From NCBI RefSeq assembly GCF_036669915.1, contig NC_089314.1, forward strand, positions 3,901,120 through 3,965,119: a DNA stretch of 64,000 nt. The letters run 5' to 3'. Numbering within the stretch: position 1 is the first letter of the stretch; each line of letters begins with the position of its first letter. The position numbers and the translations under genes are program-made. Origin of the DNA: Pocillopora verrucosa. Taxonomy: Eukaryota; Cnidaria; Anthozoa; Scleractinia; Pocilloporidae. Under the pieces are notes generated by a model. The model was given only the letters and a program-made list of their open reading frames with translations. It was not told the DNA's origin and did no database searches. Shown here one piece after another: positions 34,281-47,778 of this stretch.

Positions 34281-37200
34281 ATGGCGCTTACAACGGATCA
34301 ATACCTAGAAAAGATCGGTAGCTTTGGTCGCTATCAGATTCTTCTCCTCGTATTCCTAAATGGCCTGATTTTCTTCTGGTTTGGTTGGCCTGTGATGATT
34401 CCGGTCTTCATCACCGCTGAGCCACCGTGGAGGTGTGTGGCAAATAGCAGCATCTGTAAACTAAACGGCACCATGAAGTCTAGACACCCTGACTATAATT
34501 TCAGATGTAATATTTCTCGTGATCAGTGGGAGTTTGTGGACGATTTCACTTCAGTCGTGACAGAGGTAACATCAGTAAAAAATCAAATAGATGCTTCTGC
34601 GTCCTGATCTGAGTAAGCCCTGATTGTTAGCACTTCAGCAGGTCTGCAAGGGGTCTGGCACTAATAATGATCATATCAGCGCCATACCCCTAGAGGACTT
34701 CTCCTCGACTCGTCTCAAATCTTCCCGCGGGCTGCAAAACGTGCGTCCTGCAGTGCTGATAATGAGGGCCTTCTCACAGGCTACGTCCTGATGAATATGA
34801 TGTCTTTGTTGGAAAGGACAGTGTATCGCCTAGAGTTGATGGGGGCTCTTCTAATTTCAAGGAAAAAAGAAGTGCCATTCGTCGCCTCTAATTTTGTAAG
34901 ATACTTTGGGAGTATTCTCAAATCCTAGAATGGAATTTCTTCACACTCCCCTTGAGAGGTCTTTAACCCTTTAACTCCCAGATCAAATTTGTAATTCTCC
35001 TTTCTGTCAACCATACAATTTTAATTTTGTTAGTTCAGAGAATTTAGTATTAGATCAACTAATTATCCCCAAATTGATATTTTTCTTTATTCTCATCACT
35101 TATCTGGTTGATTCTGTATTGATATTATAAGGAGAAATTCTCTCTTGGTCATTTATGAAAGTTAAAGGATTAACTATTCATTCAGAGGCGCCAACTAGAG
35201 CCTGTTCGTTGGTTCGATGAGTGGTCACATAAATTAAAAGAGGCCTTTTTTCCCATAATGTAACTTGAAGAGGCATTCATGACCGTGGAGAAAAGAAGTA
35301 GTGGCTCATTGTAGATTTTCAGGAGGCATTGCCATTCAGAAATATCAAATAATGATTTGGTTATCAACTAAGTTAATGATGTAAATTGGCCACAGCAGAG
35401 AGTTTCCAAGGTTAACCCCAGAGCGGCGAAGGACGAGTGGCTAACGCTCGAAACATCCATTTCCGGAACTCTTTAGGGTGGTCAATTTACATTTTAAACT
35501 CAGCTGATAAACCAAATCATAAAGCAGTACCTCAACCTTTATTAGGTAATATCAACAGCTTTCATACTGAGCTAAGTGATTATGAAAAATAACTTACTTT
35601 TTAAAATAAAAGGTTTTTTTATTACTATTATAATTAATATTGCTGCCATCCTTAGACCTTATTACTGCCTGACTTATTTGCCTATAGTTTGATCTGGTGT
35701 GCGAGCGTGGTTTGTACGGTACCATAGGATCATCCATGATTTTCGTTGGGTTCTTTTTCGGCGGAATTGTTGTTGGTCCTTTCAGTGATAAGTTTGGCAG
35801 GAAGATCACCATGTACTTATCTGGCCTCATCTTGTCAGTCATGAGTCTGTTGGCCGCTTTTCCTGAAGCTTTTTGGCTCTTTGCACTCCTCAGATGTTTG
35901 ATTGGATTCGGGATAGGTCAGTGAATTGACCGTAAGGAACGTTAAGATGAAGTGATGAAACACAGTCACCTGTATGTGATGTAAAGTTCTACAAACATTT
36001 TTACGCCATTCGATAAAGCATAGCACTTGTAGTTCATGCTGAGAGCAAATGACATTGGAAGAAATAGGACTAGGTCATGTACCACCCAAAACTGCATTAC
36101 AAAAAGTGTTTTGGCATCTTTTAAAATAGAAATTGAAATTATCGCAGGTAATCTTGAAAGAAAAGTTTGCCCCAGAAACTATACAGGTATTGTGTCTACC
36201 TTAAACTAAATATGACATTGGACACAGACCGCACCTCGAGATTACAAAGAGCTACTACGCCTTCCGAAAATTGTTTTCACATGTGCCATGAGAATGATTA
36301 CCGATGCCATCATGTTCAATATTGCTTAATAGCCCGGCCACAAATCTGTTATGTAAAATAACGAAATTGCACCTCCCTTTCCACCAAGAAATCTACTTAA
36401 ATAATGAGAAGGTGTACCAGAGGGGTATTCCTAACTAAAAATAAGGACTTTTCTGTGATAAAAAGAGCAAAGGCTGGTTATGAGGCGTGCGCTGTGGCTT
36501 TGCGTGTACTTCCAGGTTATTCAGTTGCTCTCAAAAGATCGGTGTCCAAAGTCGAAATTAATTTAGGGATAGAAAACAAGAGCTAACCACGCCAGCACTT
36601 CCAAGGTACACAAACTATTCCTAAGTTACACCTTTGAAGGGTTAAGTATGTATATTCATGCCCTTTTTTTTCTACATCAGGCGGGTACAGCATCGCCGCT
36701 TATGTTCTTCTGACCGAGCTCGTTGGAATTCGTCATCGCAGCACTGCGGGCTGCTCCATTTGGTATTCCTTCAATCTCTCCAACATGGCGCTGGCCGGGC
36801 TGGCATATCTTGTGAGGGACTGGAGAAAGCTATCAATCATAATGGCGATTCCAGCAATTCCATTCGTGCTTGGATGGTTGTGAGTTGATATTTATTTTTT
36901 TATTATTATTTTTAATGAGTATAGATAGCGATACTTCCCCTTATCGTGACCTTCAACAATTAACAACTGCAACATTCTTTCCTTACGACTCCCAGCATCA
37001 TAAACGCTTACTTTTGCACGAAATAAAGTTCAATCTATTTATTGAATTCATTTCTTTTTTTCAGTTTTACTCCAGAGTCAGTGAGATGGTTTCTTGTGAA
37101 GGGCAAAACTGAAAAAGCAGAACAAATCCTCTACAAGGTTGCCAAATTCAACAAGAAACCAATACCTCAAGAACCACTACAGGATTGCGAGAAACAGCGA

Positions 37201-40200
37201 CTGGGAGACTTGCGGGACTTGTTCAAGACGCGCGCTATGACTCACAAAACACTCATATCTTGGTATTGCTGGTAAATGCCCTCTGCTTTTTTTTTTAATC
37301 AATACCTAGCTCTAACATCTGATTATTCTCTAAGGGGATAGCAAATTTGGAACAAAAACTCAAACTTGATTGTTTACATTTAATTGTTTCACTGAACAAC
37401 CCAATCTCACTGGAAATTCGCTCGGTACCAAACAAGTATACATGAAGGTTTTAAATTCAGTTAGTGATTACCGTTATTCCTAATCATAAAACAATTTTAA
37501 AATAAAAGATAATAGATAAAAGATAAAAGATAAAACCGCTTTGCAGTTAATATAAGGATAAATAGTCAATTGAGCCAATCAATCTATGAACACTTAATCA
37601 AATAAAGTATACGAGTTTTTCTCTCATGAACAGGAGGCTTGCCACTGCAACTCAGCGTCAAAAATCTCCATGTGGATCGAAAGAACATCGAGAAAAAGCC
37701 TGTGGCTTTTCGCCCCTTGACATGACTTTTATAGAATTTTAGAAGAGTGAGATGCCCCTATTGCCCTTGACAAACATACTTCTGCTGCAGATCTGTTTAT
37801 GACGGCCAAACTCCTCCCCATGTCTCTCCTTTTCATTTCACACTGTCATATTTTCTGGCTTCGTCTTTTATTGTAAACTGTGGCTTTTTTCTTCTTTTAG
37901 GTTTGTGAATGGCATGGTGTATTACGGAGTGTCTTACAGCTCTCCGTTTGTTGGTGGTAACGTGTACCTCAACTTCTTCATCACAAGTACTGTAGCATTG
38001 GTCGCCTACCCCGCACTTGCCTGGGGATGTAACAGGTTTGTCTTTTACTATAATGTTATGTGAGCCGTCAGCGATCCAAGGCCCAGTTATTGAAAGTTCC
38101 TATAGGTTTCGGTCCTGATCGTAAAGCTGCTTTTCTTTTTGCTATGTTAACCCAGTTTAAGACCGAGATTTTGATAGTTAGGAAATTCATACAAAAATAG
38201 ACAGAATGACCTAATTTTGAGCATATTCTTGGACTGCTATTCCATTGGCGCAGATTTCAAAATATGGCTTGGGTTTGTAAAGTTAAGGGGACTTTCGAGA
38301 AAAGGGCCCCTTACTTTTGAATCTCATCATACTGTTTCGATTGGTTTTTGGTGAATTCGCCACATTTCAAGTCTTCCCTACCACCTTTACTAGTGCGTCC
38401 CCTAGCGTTAAACAAGTTCGCCCCCCCCCCCCCCCCCATCTTAATTATGCATGACCTTTTTAACAGATTTGGCCGCAAGAAGACCATATGCTGTGGTCTT
38501 TTCTTTTCTGCTGTTGGTTCTTTTGGATCCGTTGTGCTCACTTTATTTGACGATGGGGAAAGTAAAGGTACGGACGCCGTTCAGTAAACACTTCTTTCTG
38601 TTGGAATGGAATATTTGCAAATTTAAGATTGCTTACAATTCCCACCTTTTGGTAGTTTAGTCGTCTTATTCCATTGAATGATTATATGGTTAGCGAGGTC
38701 ACTGAGAAACTCTAGTGATGACATTCCCCTCTCCGCTTCAATTCTCCGTTTAGTTCATTTTAACAGAAGCATATCATATTTGTGCATGTTCTCAGGCGGA
38801 CGTTATGATAAAATCTAATTGTAGATAGTTTTCAGACTTATTTTGTCTTAAAACCCTCATGCATTTGACGTTCGCCATTTGCAAGGAATTTGAAAAGAAT
38901 GGTTGAAACGTCATCTCTTCCAGAAAATATTTTCTCATGCATTTTAACTTTTCCATGGAGTCTACATGAGACGGAAACTATCCCCCATGTATTTGGTCCA
39001 AAGCCTCGATAGCAACTTGTGACTCAAGACAAAAGACTCCGAATTTGAAAGTCAAATTCCTAAGCGTTGACTAGTTATCATTGTACACTGTTTTATATTC
39101 AACAGACCATACTGGTGTCATAAATTAAATTTTCTGTCACACAGCACGTTGTACGATGCCGTTCATGTTAAGCTCATACTTGTCTTGTCTAGTAACGCTA
39201 AAAAACTCAACAGAAATGGAAAAAAAATCAGCAACAATAGCAACGAGTACAACCAATTACGGCCGCTAGGATGGTATCTGTCTCAAACATGAATAGTAAA
39301 GTTGAATTATAAACGCTGACAGCTATGTGTTTGCCTCTTTTCTATCTTAGGAATATTGGCTGGAAAAATCATCTTTTCGTTGTGTATTGCCAAGTTTTTC
39401 ATCGTCTTTGCTTTTGACGGATTTTACGTCTATTCCGCTGAACTGTTTCCTACGGTTGTCAGGTACTTATGCGCCCATATTTTCGGGGAAAGAATGTTCC
39501 AGGAGCTAAACATAATGAAGTTAATGACGATGAAAATAACAATGACTATGACGACCACGATGATACTGATGATGATAATGATAAAGAAATAAAGCGCTGT
39601 ATAATTTGAGAAAGTCAGTAAAGGGTTTCAGATCCAACTAAAGCATATTGGTAAATTTATCTGTATGGAACAGACATAACTTAATGCTTATCAAGTAGGT
39701 TAACTGCCTTTTTTAAACGTATTACTAGTATCCACTAAAGGCATTATCACTGGTCATTTTTGGTTGTCGTGGTAACATGATAATTTAAAAGAATGATGTT
39801 CACCTCTACACTGAGTCATCACCAACCGTTGGCCGATGGCTGACTTAAACTCCTCGGCCGACAGGTGAACAACAGTTACTGTTCTATAATGACCAATTTA
39901 ACTGTCGGTCGAAAGACGACCAACAGATGACCGACAGTCAACCGACGAATGATCGAAAGTTATCCGACATACAATAGGCATTTAAAGGACATATGGCCGA
40001 CAATCAACCGGCAGATGTCCGACAGTTAACTGACAGACGGTCGACAGTTAATCGACAGATGTCTGACAGCAAACCAAGAACTAGACGACCAACTGTCTTC
40101 CTTAAGGCCTATTTACACGGCACAACTTTGTCGCATGCGACAAGCTTACGACAGGCCTACGACATGACTTAAGAGTCGTAAGCGAGTTGTAGGTTTGATT

Positions 40201-40966
40201 TACACGAAACAATTCGTGTCGTAAGCCTGTCGTAAGCTTGTCGCATGCGACAAAGTCGTACCGTGTAAATAGGCCCTTAGGGATCTGATCTTCACTTTTA
40301 GACTGATTTTTCCCACTCATCTTTGTTCTTTTCACCCTCAGAAATGTTGGAATGGGAACTTCTACATCTGCTGCCCGCGTGGGATCATTCCTATCGTCTT
40401 ACATTGTTTATTCGGTAAGTTTAATTGCCCCTTTTGACTTTTAGCTGTCTCTCGGCAACCATTTCTTTTCTGCATCTTAGGCCTCAATGGATCATTTCTT
40501 AAATAATCCTCTTCATAGGTAAAAAATTCTAGAAAATATCCCGAGAGTGCAATTCTAGTACACATTGACAAAGGCCGGCATGTTAAGAGAAATGCACTTT
40601 ACATGAAATGAGATATCAATGTAGAACTGAGTTAGCCAATCGAAGTTAGGATTCAGGCTTTAAGGTTGGCCTCAGTACGAGTAATGGTGTGAGGTGCGGT
40701 GGCAATCAATGAAAACAGTGAAACAATGATTTTTGTTCTATTATTAAAAGTTGTTGTTATTGTTGTAGCAACGTGTACACAAACTACTACCATTTGGCAT
40801 TATGGGTTTGAACGCGTTGATAGCTGGGTTACTGTGCATGACGTTGCCGGAGACACGTGATCAACCAACCTTGGAAGTCATGGAAACAACAGATGAAGGA
40901 CAAAATATGGAGCTGCTTGCTCAGGATGATGAAAAGAAAAAGAAGGCAGACGACAGCCATCTGTAG
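34281..40966 (+). CDS. Gene D: SLC22 (OCTN-like) organic cation/carnitine transporter, 9 exons
   Basis: Predicted 512-aa, 12-TM MFS transporter. Exons: 34281-34565, 35688-35916, 36681-36879, 37065-37271, 37901-38035, 38467-38567, 39351-39462, 40342-40414, 40769-40966; all GT-AG, all in frame, same phases as genes B and C. Marks: first loop with N-S-S and N-I-S sequons and C-V-A-N; DDFTSVVTEFDLVC across exons 1-2; MFS motif SDKFGRK; FTPESVRWFLVKGK in exon 4; RNVGMGTSTSAARVG with the TM11 arginine at the exon 7-8 junction; LPETRDQPTLE near the C terminus, then a hydrophilic tail rich in Asp, Glu and Lys. A splice acceptor stands 2 bases before the ATG, so the mRNA likely has a non-coding first exon. 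Clearly diverged from B/C, closer to E and F in exon 8. Substrate unknown. Confidence 0.93.
35352..35521. mobile_element. Worn foldback MITE (CTAACGCTCG family), gene D intron 1
   Basis: TTATCAACTAAGTTAATGA, GTAAATTGGCCACAG, GTGGCTAACGCTCGAAAC and a final AAACTCAGCTGATAA mark a shortened, diverged copy. Confidence 0.65.
38421..38437 (+). repeat. Poly-C run in gene D intron 5
   Basis: Seventeen consecutive C residues, 29 bp before exon 6. Similar runs occur at 17177 (C) and 41823 (G). Likely length-variable and a spot for assembly error. Confidence 0.9.
39840..40080 (+). repeat. Degenerate ~20-bp tandem repeat in gene D intron 7
   Basis: About ten irregular repeats of a motif like CCGACAGTTAACCGACAGAT, with many substitutions and variable spacing. 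Ends abruptly at the Harbinger-like MITE that begins at 40105. Confidence 0.7.
40105..40276. mobile_element. 172-bp Harbinger-like MITE, gene D intron 7
   Basis: Almost fully palindromic: AGGCCTATTTACACGG at the left end against CCGTGTAAATAGGCCC at the right, and inner arms with CTTTGTCGCATGCGACAAGC inverted. Flanked by TTA on both sides (40102-40104 and 40277-40279), the 3-bp duplication expected of PIF/Harbinger elements. Confidence 0.88.
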
Positions 40967-41500
40967 CAAGAAGAAAACAAACATACTAAACCGAATAATA
41001 AACAGCATCTAAAAATGACAAATATTTGGGCATTTTCATGTGCAGAAGGATAGCCGCTCTTCTTCTTGAATCTCCCTTATTGGTCAAGAAAGAAAAAAAT
41101 CACTTGACAACTTAACAAAGCAAAAAATCCTCTTTTAGCCAAAGCGTGACTCCGTGGAAAATCGTTGTTTACAATTTCTAAAAAAGATATATACCACTAG
41201 CTTCTACTGCTAACAAAATTATCCTATGTCGTCCTATTAAAGTGCACTCGTAAGAGTTGTGTCAATTCATTCTAAATACATCTTGCCCCTTAATTAATGT
41301 AAATTTATAGTTTATGGAAAAAAAACTAGGCAATAAATGGTGACACGCCCTAGCATACACATGCAATCAGATTTACTATTCCTTCCAGAACAGGGCTTTT
41401 TTCCCCTTCTATTTGGGTGAACATGCAGACAATCCACAATTTGTTTGTTAGTTTCAAATCCCTCTCCTTGGTTAATCATGCTCTTAAAATGCATTTTTAT

Positions 41501-44500
41501 TTATGCATTGTCATCATTAGCAACTTCTCCATTAACTAAGGCTTCTTTTTCCTCCTCGGTGACATTTTTGTTGTTATCGTTGTTGTCCTCATGTTCGTCC
41601 TCGTCCTCGTCCTCTCCAGATGTAGTGCTGTATTTCTTAGCGTCAATAGTCTCAAGAGTTGGTTGGTTTGCGGTTTCAGGCAGAGTCAAACACAACAAAC
41701 CACAAAGCAGGGCGTTGCCTCCCATGACAGCGTAAGGCAACATGATGTGAACATTACTCTACATCGACATGACAAGAAATTAAAAGAGAGATGTTAGGGA
41801 CTGGTCATTGCTTCACCCTGAAGGGGGGGGGGGGGATGGGAATTGGTTGTGTCATGATAAAAATTACGTGATCCCCTCTTCGTTGGCAGTTAATTAGCAG
41901 TCAATTTTTTGCAGGCCTTCTCTGTTGGTAGCTACTAATCCCCCCGTGGTTGCCCCTGAAAACTATGTGATACCCTCGAATTCCTTTCCCTCTCCCCTTG
42001 GCGATTAAACATAAGTGGTCACCAGGGGAAGTCGATGATGACAGGGCATTATGGTTTCATACGCGAGAAGCGTCCCGCTCTCAACCGAAGATAAGGAAAG
42101 TGGGAAGAGCCTTGAGAGTACAAAATTGTTTAATAAAGCGAGTAGTGAAACCGGGTTTACTTACCAAGTAAACAATGTACGGTGAACAAAATGCTCCAAT
42201 CCTTGCGGAAGCAGTAGAGGTTCCCATACCGATGTTTCTATTGAGAGTTTAATAGGACGAACATTAATTAAAATACAGGATTACCTCATTTGGAGATGAT
42301 TGCTAGGCAATGCTTAAAATGCTTGAATCTCCCTTTCGAATAAAATGTCATTTGAGATCAAGCAAATAATTTACAAATGAGTTGAGAAACATTCAGGATA
42401 AATAAAAATATAAGGTAAAAACCTGCAAACTAAGCGCTGGCAGCATAAGTGTCTCGGCTCACCCACCTGTTATAATTTGTTTGAATTCCACAGGGGCAGA
42501 TCTAGTGAGCTTTTGATGCTTTTGATATGGGGAATAATAAGTAAGGAAGGGGGAAGGGGGAAGGGGAGGGGGGGGGGAAAGCCAACTTCTTTGATTCGGT
42601 AAACACATCTATTTTTCCTTTTTAAAGAAAAAATATTTCAAGACAATACCAGTAACCGTTTATGCTCTCTAGTATGAAGGTGTGTTGCCTAGGAACATGA
42701 AAGAAAGACAGATCTCTTTATAAAGAACACTGTACGTGAACCCCCCCTCCCCCAGCCCCTTGAATCACCGCGCTTGCTGAAGCATAAAGAAGTTATAGCT
42801 AAGATTTACCTGATAACGGTAGGAAAGAGCTCTGCAGAGTAGACGTAGACCAAATCAAACGTTATAGTGATAAAAACCTTAGCAAAGACCATTGAAAAGA
42901 TTATCCTTCCAGCCAACATCCCTTAGAAGAAGAAGGGAAACAAATTTTAACCGAGAGAAATCACAAGAAAGAAAAAAAAGGAAAATATCTACCACCTAGA
43001 AATGTATAAATATTACATCCTCTGCGATTTCACGTTAAAAAGATTTTGCACTTGTTTTTAGAGTGAGAAAGTCATCGTAGCCATATAGAATTGATTTTAA
43101 AATTCTTATCATGCAGGCCATCACATACACAATGTAAGCCGAGAGGAAATTGTGGTGCTGAAAATAAAAACCAAACGCCTTTGATACCGATGTCTTTCGC
43201 ACAGATCTCAGCAACGAATGTTTCTGTAGCAGAACGAGAACAGTTCGAGCGCATTTGCTCAAGCCCCTTTCGCTGCTGCTGTCTTTGTCACTTAATAAAG
43301 CCTCATGCCCAATATACTCTTTACCAACCAATGCACGGAAAACCAGCTGCAGGGAGCAAGGTTTGGAGATCCACTTCTGTTGCCTTTGGAAAGCCCCATA
43401 AACGCTCCAATCGGGCAGAAAAACCTATTTTAGCTCAAAACATGAGACAAAATTCGAATCCCTTTCAATGAAGCATTTACCTTTGTTGGAATCGTCTTCT
43501 GTGGTTAAAAGTACTGCCCCAATGGAAGAGACAGCAGCAAGAATCAAACTGCCTATGATAACCTTTTTTCTTCCAAACCTGAAGCACAAGTGAAATACAG
43601 AGACTATCATAAAACATTTTATGGCTTGAAGTTTCTCGATTATCGTAAACCAGTATGATTTACAAGCTTTTGTTTCCTTTGCTTCGGGTCTCAGTGGATG
43701 TTGTTTCACCACAGTATTCATTTATTCATTCTTTCATCAATTTATTTGCTGATTCATTTAATCGTTCATTTTAATCCTCTCGTTCATTCATTTTTTATTC
43801 ATTTATCAATTAGTTCATTCATGTCTTTTAAAATGTATCTTAACAAAGGGCTTTAAGTTATTATAATTTACCAGTTCCATGTTTCACGAAAGTTAGCCCA
43901 AAAGAAATCATTTGGTGCCAATGAAAAGTGATAACTTTTCATGGAAGTATTTTTTTCTTTTCATGACAATTTGTCTGAGATATAAAGCTTTTACATAAAA
44001 TGCTCAGCTCACACACCCTTGACACTCCACCGAGGGCAAGGGGAAATGTTTTCTAAATGGAAAGTAATGGCGAAGAAACTGCTTCTGTTTAGGGGTTATG
44101 TTTCTAAAGAAACTGTTGTGCTGCTGGGGGAATATAGCAGGGTAATTAAGTATTATCAACTGAGTTCATAACGTAAATTGGCCATAAAGAGCTTCAAAGC
44201 TGACGTTTCGAGCGTTAGCCCTTCGTCAGAGCGGATGGAGGAATTGCGAGCTGTGTGTGTGTTTACATGCAGAAAATGGAGCTATGCTATTAGTGGCGAT
44301 GTGAAAGGTAAATGTTTGTTTTACAGTTTTACGGCTTCCCGAACTGCCTAGATTTGGGAAAGGCCGCAAACTGCCATATGCTGCTTCGAATGAGTAGGGG
44401 GATTAAAGTGTCTAGCGACCGATCTGCACTCTTAATTCCCCGAGGTACCAAGAAGCGCTTTTCATTCAACTAATTTATTCTTGTTTCCTCGTCACCATAT

Positions 44501-47500
44501 TCCCACCAATAGCGTAGCTCGATTTCTCCATATAAATACGCACACAAAACCCATATTTCCCCTATTCGCTCTGACGAAGGGCCAAAGCTCGAAACGTCAG
44601 CTTTGAAACTTATTTACGCTTTGACTATAACTAAGTCATACGGTGGCCAATTTACGCTATCAACTCAGTTGATGATTCTAAATTACCCTGCTTATATTTT
44701 GGTATCGGTTGAACTCACCTATCTGATGACCACACAATGATTGGAAGGCAGAATACTTCAATGAAACTTGTAAGAAAGAAGTTCATGTATAAGTTTCCAC
44801 CCACATTTGGAGTGCTAAGGTACACTCCATAGTACACCATGCCACATACGAACCTAAAATTTTGACAGGAAAAGAAAAACAACCTCAGTTTAAGAATGAC
44901 TCATTCCTATCTTGACTTTCTGAGATGTGTTTTGCTACCTAAAACCATAAACATGCTAATAAATATTCAAGATAAGTAGACTATAAATACTCAAAGTTGA
45001 ATTGAATTGCGATCTTGGTGTTTAGACAGGTATAATAAACCCCACATGTCTGACTGGACCCTTAAATATGCCATTGCTCTATGCAATAAAGAAATTAGAG
45101 TGCAAAGTTTCCTTGCGAAGCATTAGATTTTTAAACAAAGTTTCTTGTAGGCAAATTAATTAAACAGGTAAATTGAAGAATAAAAGTAAAACACACACAA
45201 AAAAAGAATATAAAACTATACCAAACAAGGCAAAAACAAACAAAAATAAAGCAAAACAGAGCAGACTGCAAATCAGATCGCAACAAAACAGAACTGAAAA
45301 AAAAAAAAAAACCAAAAGCCCAACAAAGACAAAAAAAAATCACCTTTAACTATTCGTCTACAAAGAAAATGAGACACCAACATATAATTTGAGGAGACAT
45401 CATCAGCGATAGCACCAAAATAACAATCAACAATAACGCAGCAGCCACAGCAACTGAAATTATCCAAATCAATCTTTTCTGCATAATATACTTACCAAAT
45501 GTACCAGGACAACAACGTCTTCCGTGCCATCAGTTTGGATGAGAACAAGTCGCGCACATCTCCTATTCGTGTCTGGTCCTCAGGTTCCATCAGGTCGTCT
45601 TTAGGCATTTCCTTGCCGTTAACTTCAGAAACGCGTTTGAGAATAACCTCGGCTCGCTTTGCTTTTCCCTTCAATAACAACCAGCGCGGAGACTCCCTGG
45701 TAATGCTAAATGTGTTGGATTCAACATTGTACTTTAGTCCTCAATAAGTGCACACCCCATCACGAACAAAAAAGATAACCTGCAATGGTTCCTGAATTAA
45801 TTATGCAGTTTTTAGCAATATCGAAATGTTTGTATCGCACGATCACTTATTTTCTTCAGAGTAATAATACGACAGAAAGAATTTGCAAAGAATAACTTGA
45901 AAAAGCTGCATTGCTCAATCGCAGACAATTTTTTTTGCAGGGAGCTTTTGCGTGCTCATTTATGCTCAATGTATTGAAGAGAAAATCTGTAAAACTTACA
46001 ACCATCCGAGAACAACTGGAATAGCTGGAACACCACAGGCGAGTGCCAGTGTTCTCCAATCACGGATGAAATATGCAAGAAGATCCAAAAAGAGAAGAGA
46101 AAATGTCCAGCAGTACCACAATGAAACACCGATTAGACTTCGGTGACGAACACCGACCATCTCTGTCACTAACACGTAAATGCCGATACTGGAACCACCT
46201 GCAACCACACATGTTTCTCAATTAAAACTGTTATGGATAAGTTTTGATGGAAAAGAACGAGTTAGAGAAGTGGACGAGGTCAGAGAAAAAGAGGAGCCAC
46301 CTCGTAGAATGGCCACTGTTAAGTTCTTATTTCCATTATGCCCATTAGAAGGAGAAACAGAGGAGAGGATGGAAGTATGGAAAGGCTAAGAGAAGAAGAA
46401 GGTGAAACAAAGAGAGTATAGGTGGGGATGAGTAGTAGGAGCAAGGTGGGGAGGGTGGGATCGAACAAGAGAAATAGCAGAGGGGGCAGGTTAGGAAAAT
46501 AGAAAAGGGGATCTGGAGACGAGGTGAAATGGCATGAAGTGAAGAAAATACTGTAACGGCAAATACAAAATACAATAAAGGAAATTTTGAATTTTTACAG
46601 GAGCATAAAACAGGAACAGAAGGTTCTTATCATAAATTCGTCATTTACCAACTCCAAATCCAACGAGGAAACGGAAGACAACAAACAGCCAGTAGGCATG
46701 TGGAAAAGCACTCAGAAGACTGAACAAAGCGATGATGCAACCATACGAATAAATGGTGATTCGTCTGCCCAGCTTGTCAGCGAAAGGACCAACTGTTATT
46801 CCACCCAGGAGGAAACCCAAGAATATCATCGACGTCGCTATGGAAACGTATATTGCTTTGTCGCAGACAAGATCAAACTGGAAATAATAAATAAAAATGA
46901 CCAATTTAAAGTTCACTAACTTAACTATCAAGTTGCATTATAACAACCTAAATATGATACCTTTATTTGTTCAAAAATTTGAGAAATCCTATTTTTTTTA
47001 TTTATTCCCTTACACCCTATGTAGGGTGAACAGGAGTATCTTCCTCACAATACATTTATGCCACCGATAATGTCATAGTATATCAGAATCAGCTATCTAT
47101 ATAAAAACTCTAATAAATCCCCCTTTCTCTCGTACACACTTTTAGCTATTAATCGTCTAAAATAGCAAATTTTATCATTGCCAAATTTTATTTTGAAGGG
47201 TAACTGATGGCAAAGTTTCCCCTTTTTTGTTGTCCCAATGCATTCCTCTTAGGCTAAAGAATCCTAAATGATTAAATAAATGATATATTGTGCAAAACCA
47301 AATTTTCCGTTTTTTTTTTCCTGATGCTTAATTGACTGCCATTGGAAAACGTTCCGATCCAGGTCATGTGATGTGATACGTCACACGTGTGTAAGGCAGT
47401 AAAAAGAAGTTTTCCTGTTCGGAAATTTGCATTTCAGGTGTTATACAAGCATCTCTTTGTGGAATAATGTCAATGTCAAATTGTGGTTCAAAAGCCACTT

Positions 47501-47778
47501 ACTTCTGTCGCTACAGATGTCAGGTCATCATTGAACACCCATTCGCTTCGATTCATGTCACACCTTCTCTTGTCGGATGCCGCCATGGAGCCATTAAAGC
47601 GGCATTGGGTACTATTTGCTACGCATTTCCATCCGGGATCAGCTGCTATGAACGTCATGATAAGCACAGCGAAACCCATCCAAAAGAAAATCAGCCCATT
47701 GCAGCCGAGAAGCAAAAGCTTCTGGTATCGACCAAAGCTGCCAATTTTCTCAAACACTTGATCTACAGTGAGAGCCAT
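41501..47778 (-). CDS. Gene E: SLC22 (OCTN-like) organic cation/carnitine transporter, 9 exons
   Basis: Predicted 529-aa, 12-TM MFS transporter on the minus strand. Exons in transcription order: 47503-47778, 46649-46877, 46000-46198, 45496-45705, 44719-44853, 43481-43578, 42810-42921, 42165-42237, 41501-41758; all GT-AG, phases as in the other genes. Marks: loop sequon N-S-T; TSVATEFDLVC; MFS motif ADKLGRR; exon 4 reads ITRESPRWLLLKGK, where the usual Thr-Pro of TPES is Thr-Arg; exon 8 RNIGMGTSTASARIG with TM11 arginine; C-terminal LPETANQPTLE. The C-terminal tail is unusual, with a run of about 20 acidic/Asn residues (GEDEDEDEHEDNNDNN) and then a Glu/Lys stretch. A splice acceptor (CTAG) lies 2 bases before the ATG, implying a 5'-UTR intron. 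Its stop codon faces that of gene D. Substrate unknown. Confidence 0.92.
44092..44690. mobile_element. Long (~600 bp) copy of the CTAACGCTCG MITE family, gene E intron 5
   Basis: Outer block GTTTCTAAAGAAACTGTTGT at the left, then TATCAACTGAGTTCATAACG, GACGTTTCGAGCGTTAGCCC, a unique centre of about 290 bp, and the mirrored arm (GACGAAGGGCCAAAGCTCG ... TATCAACTCAGTTGATGA) at the right. The centre has no coding frame. Short copies elsewhere are deletion derivatives of this form. It sits 28 bp from the exon 5 donor. Confidence 0.8.
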
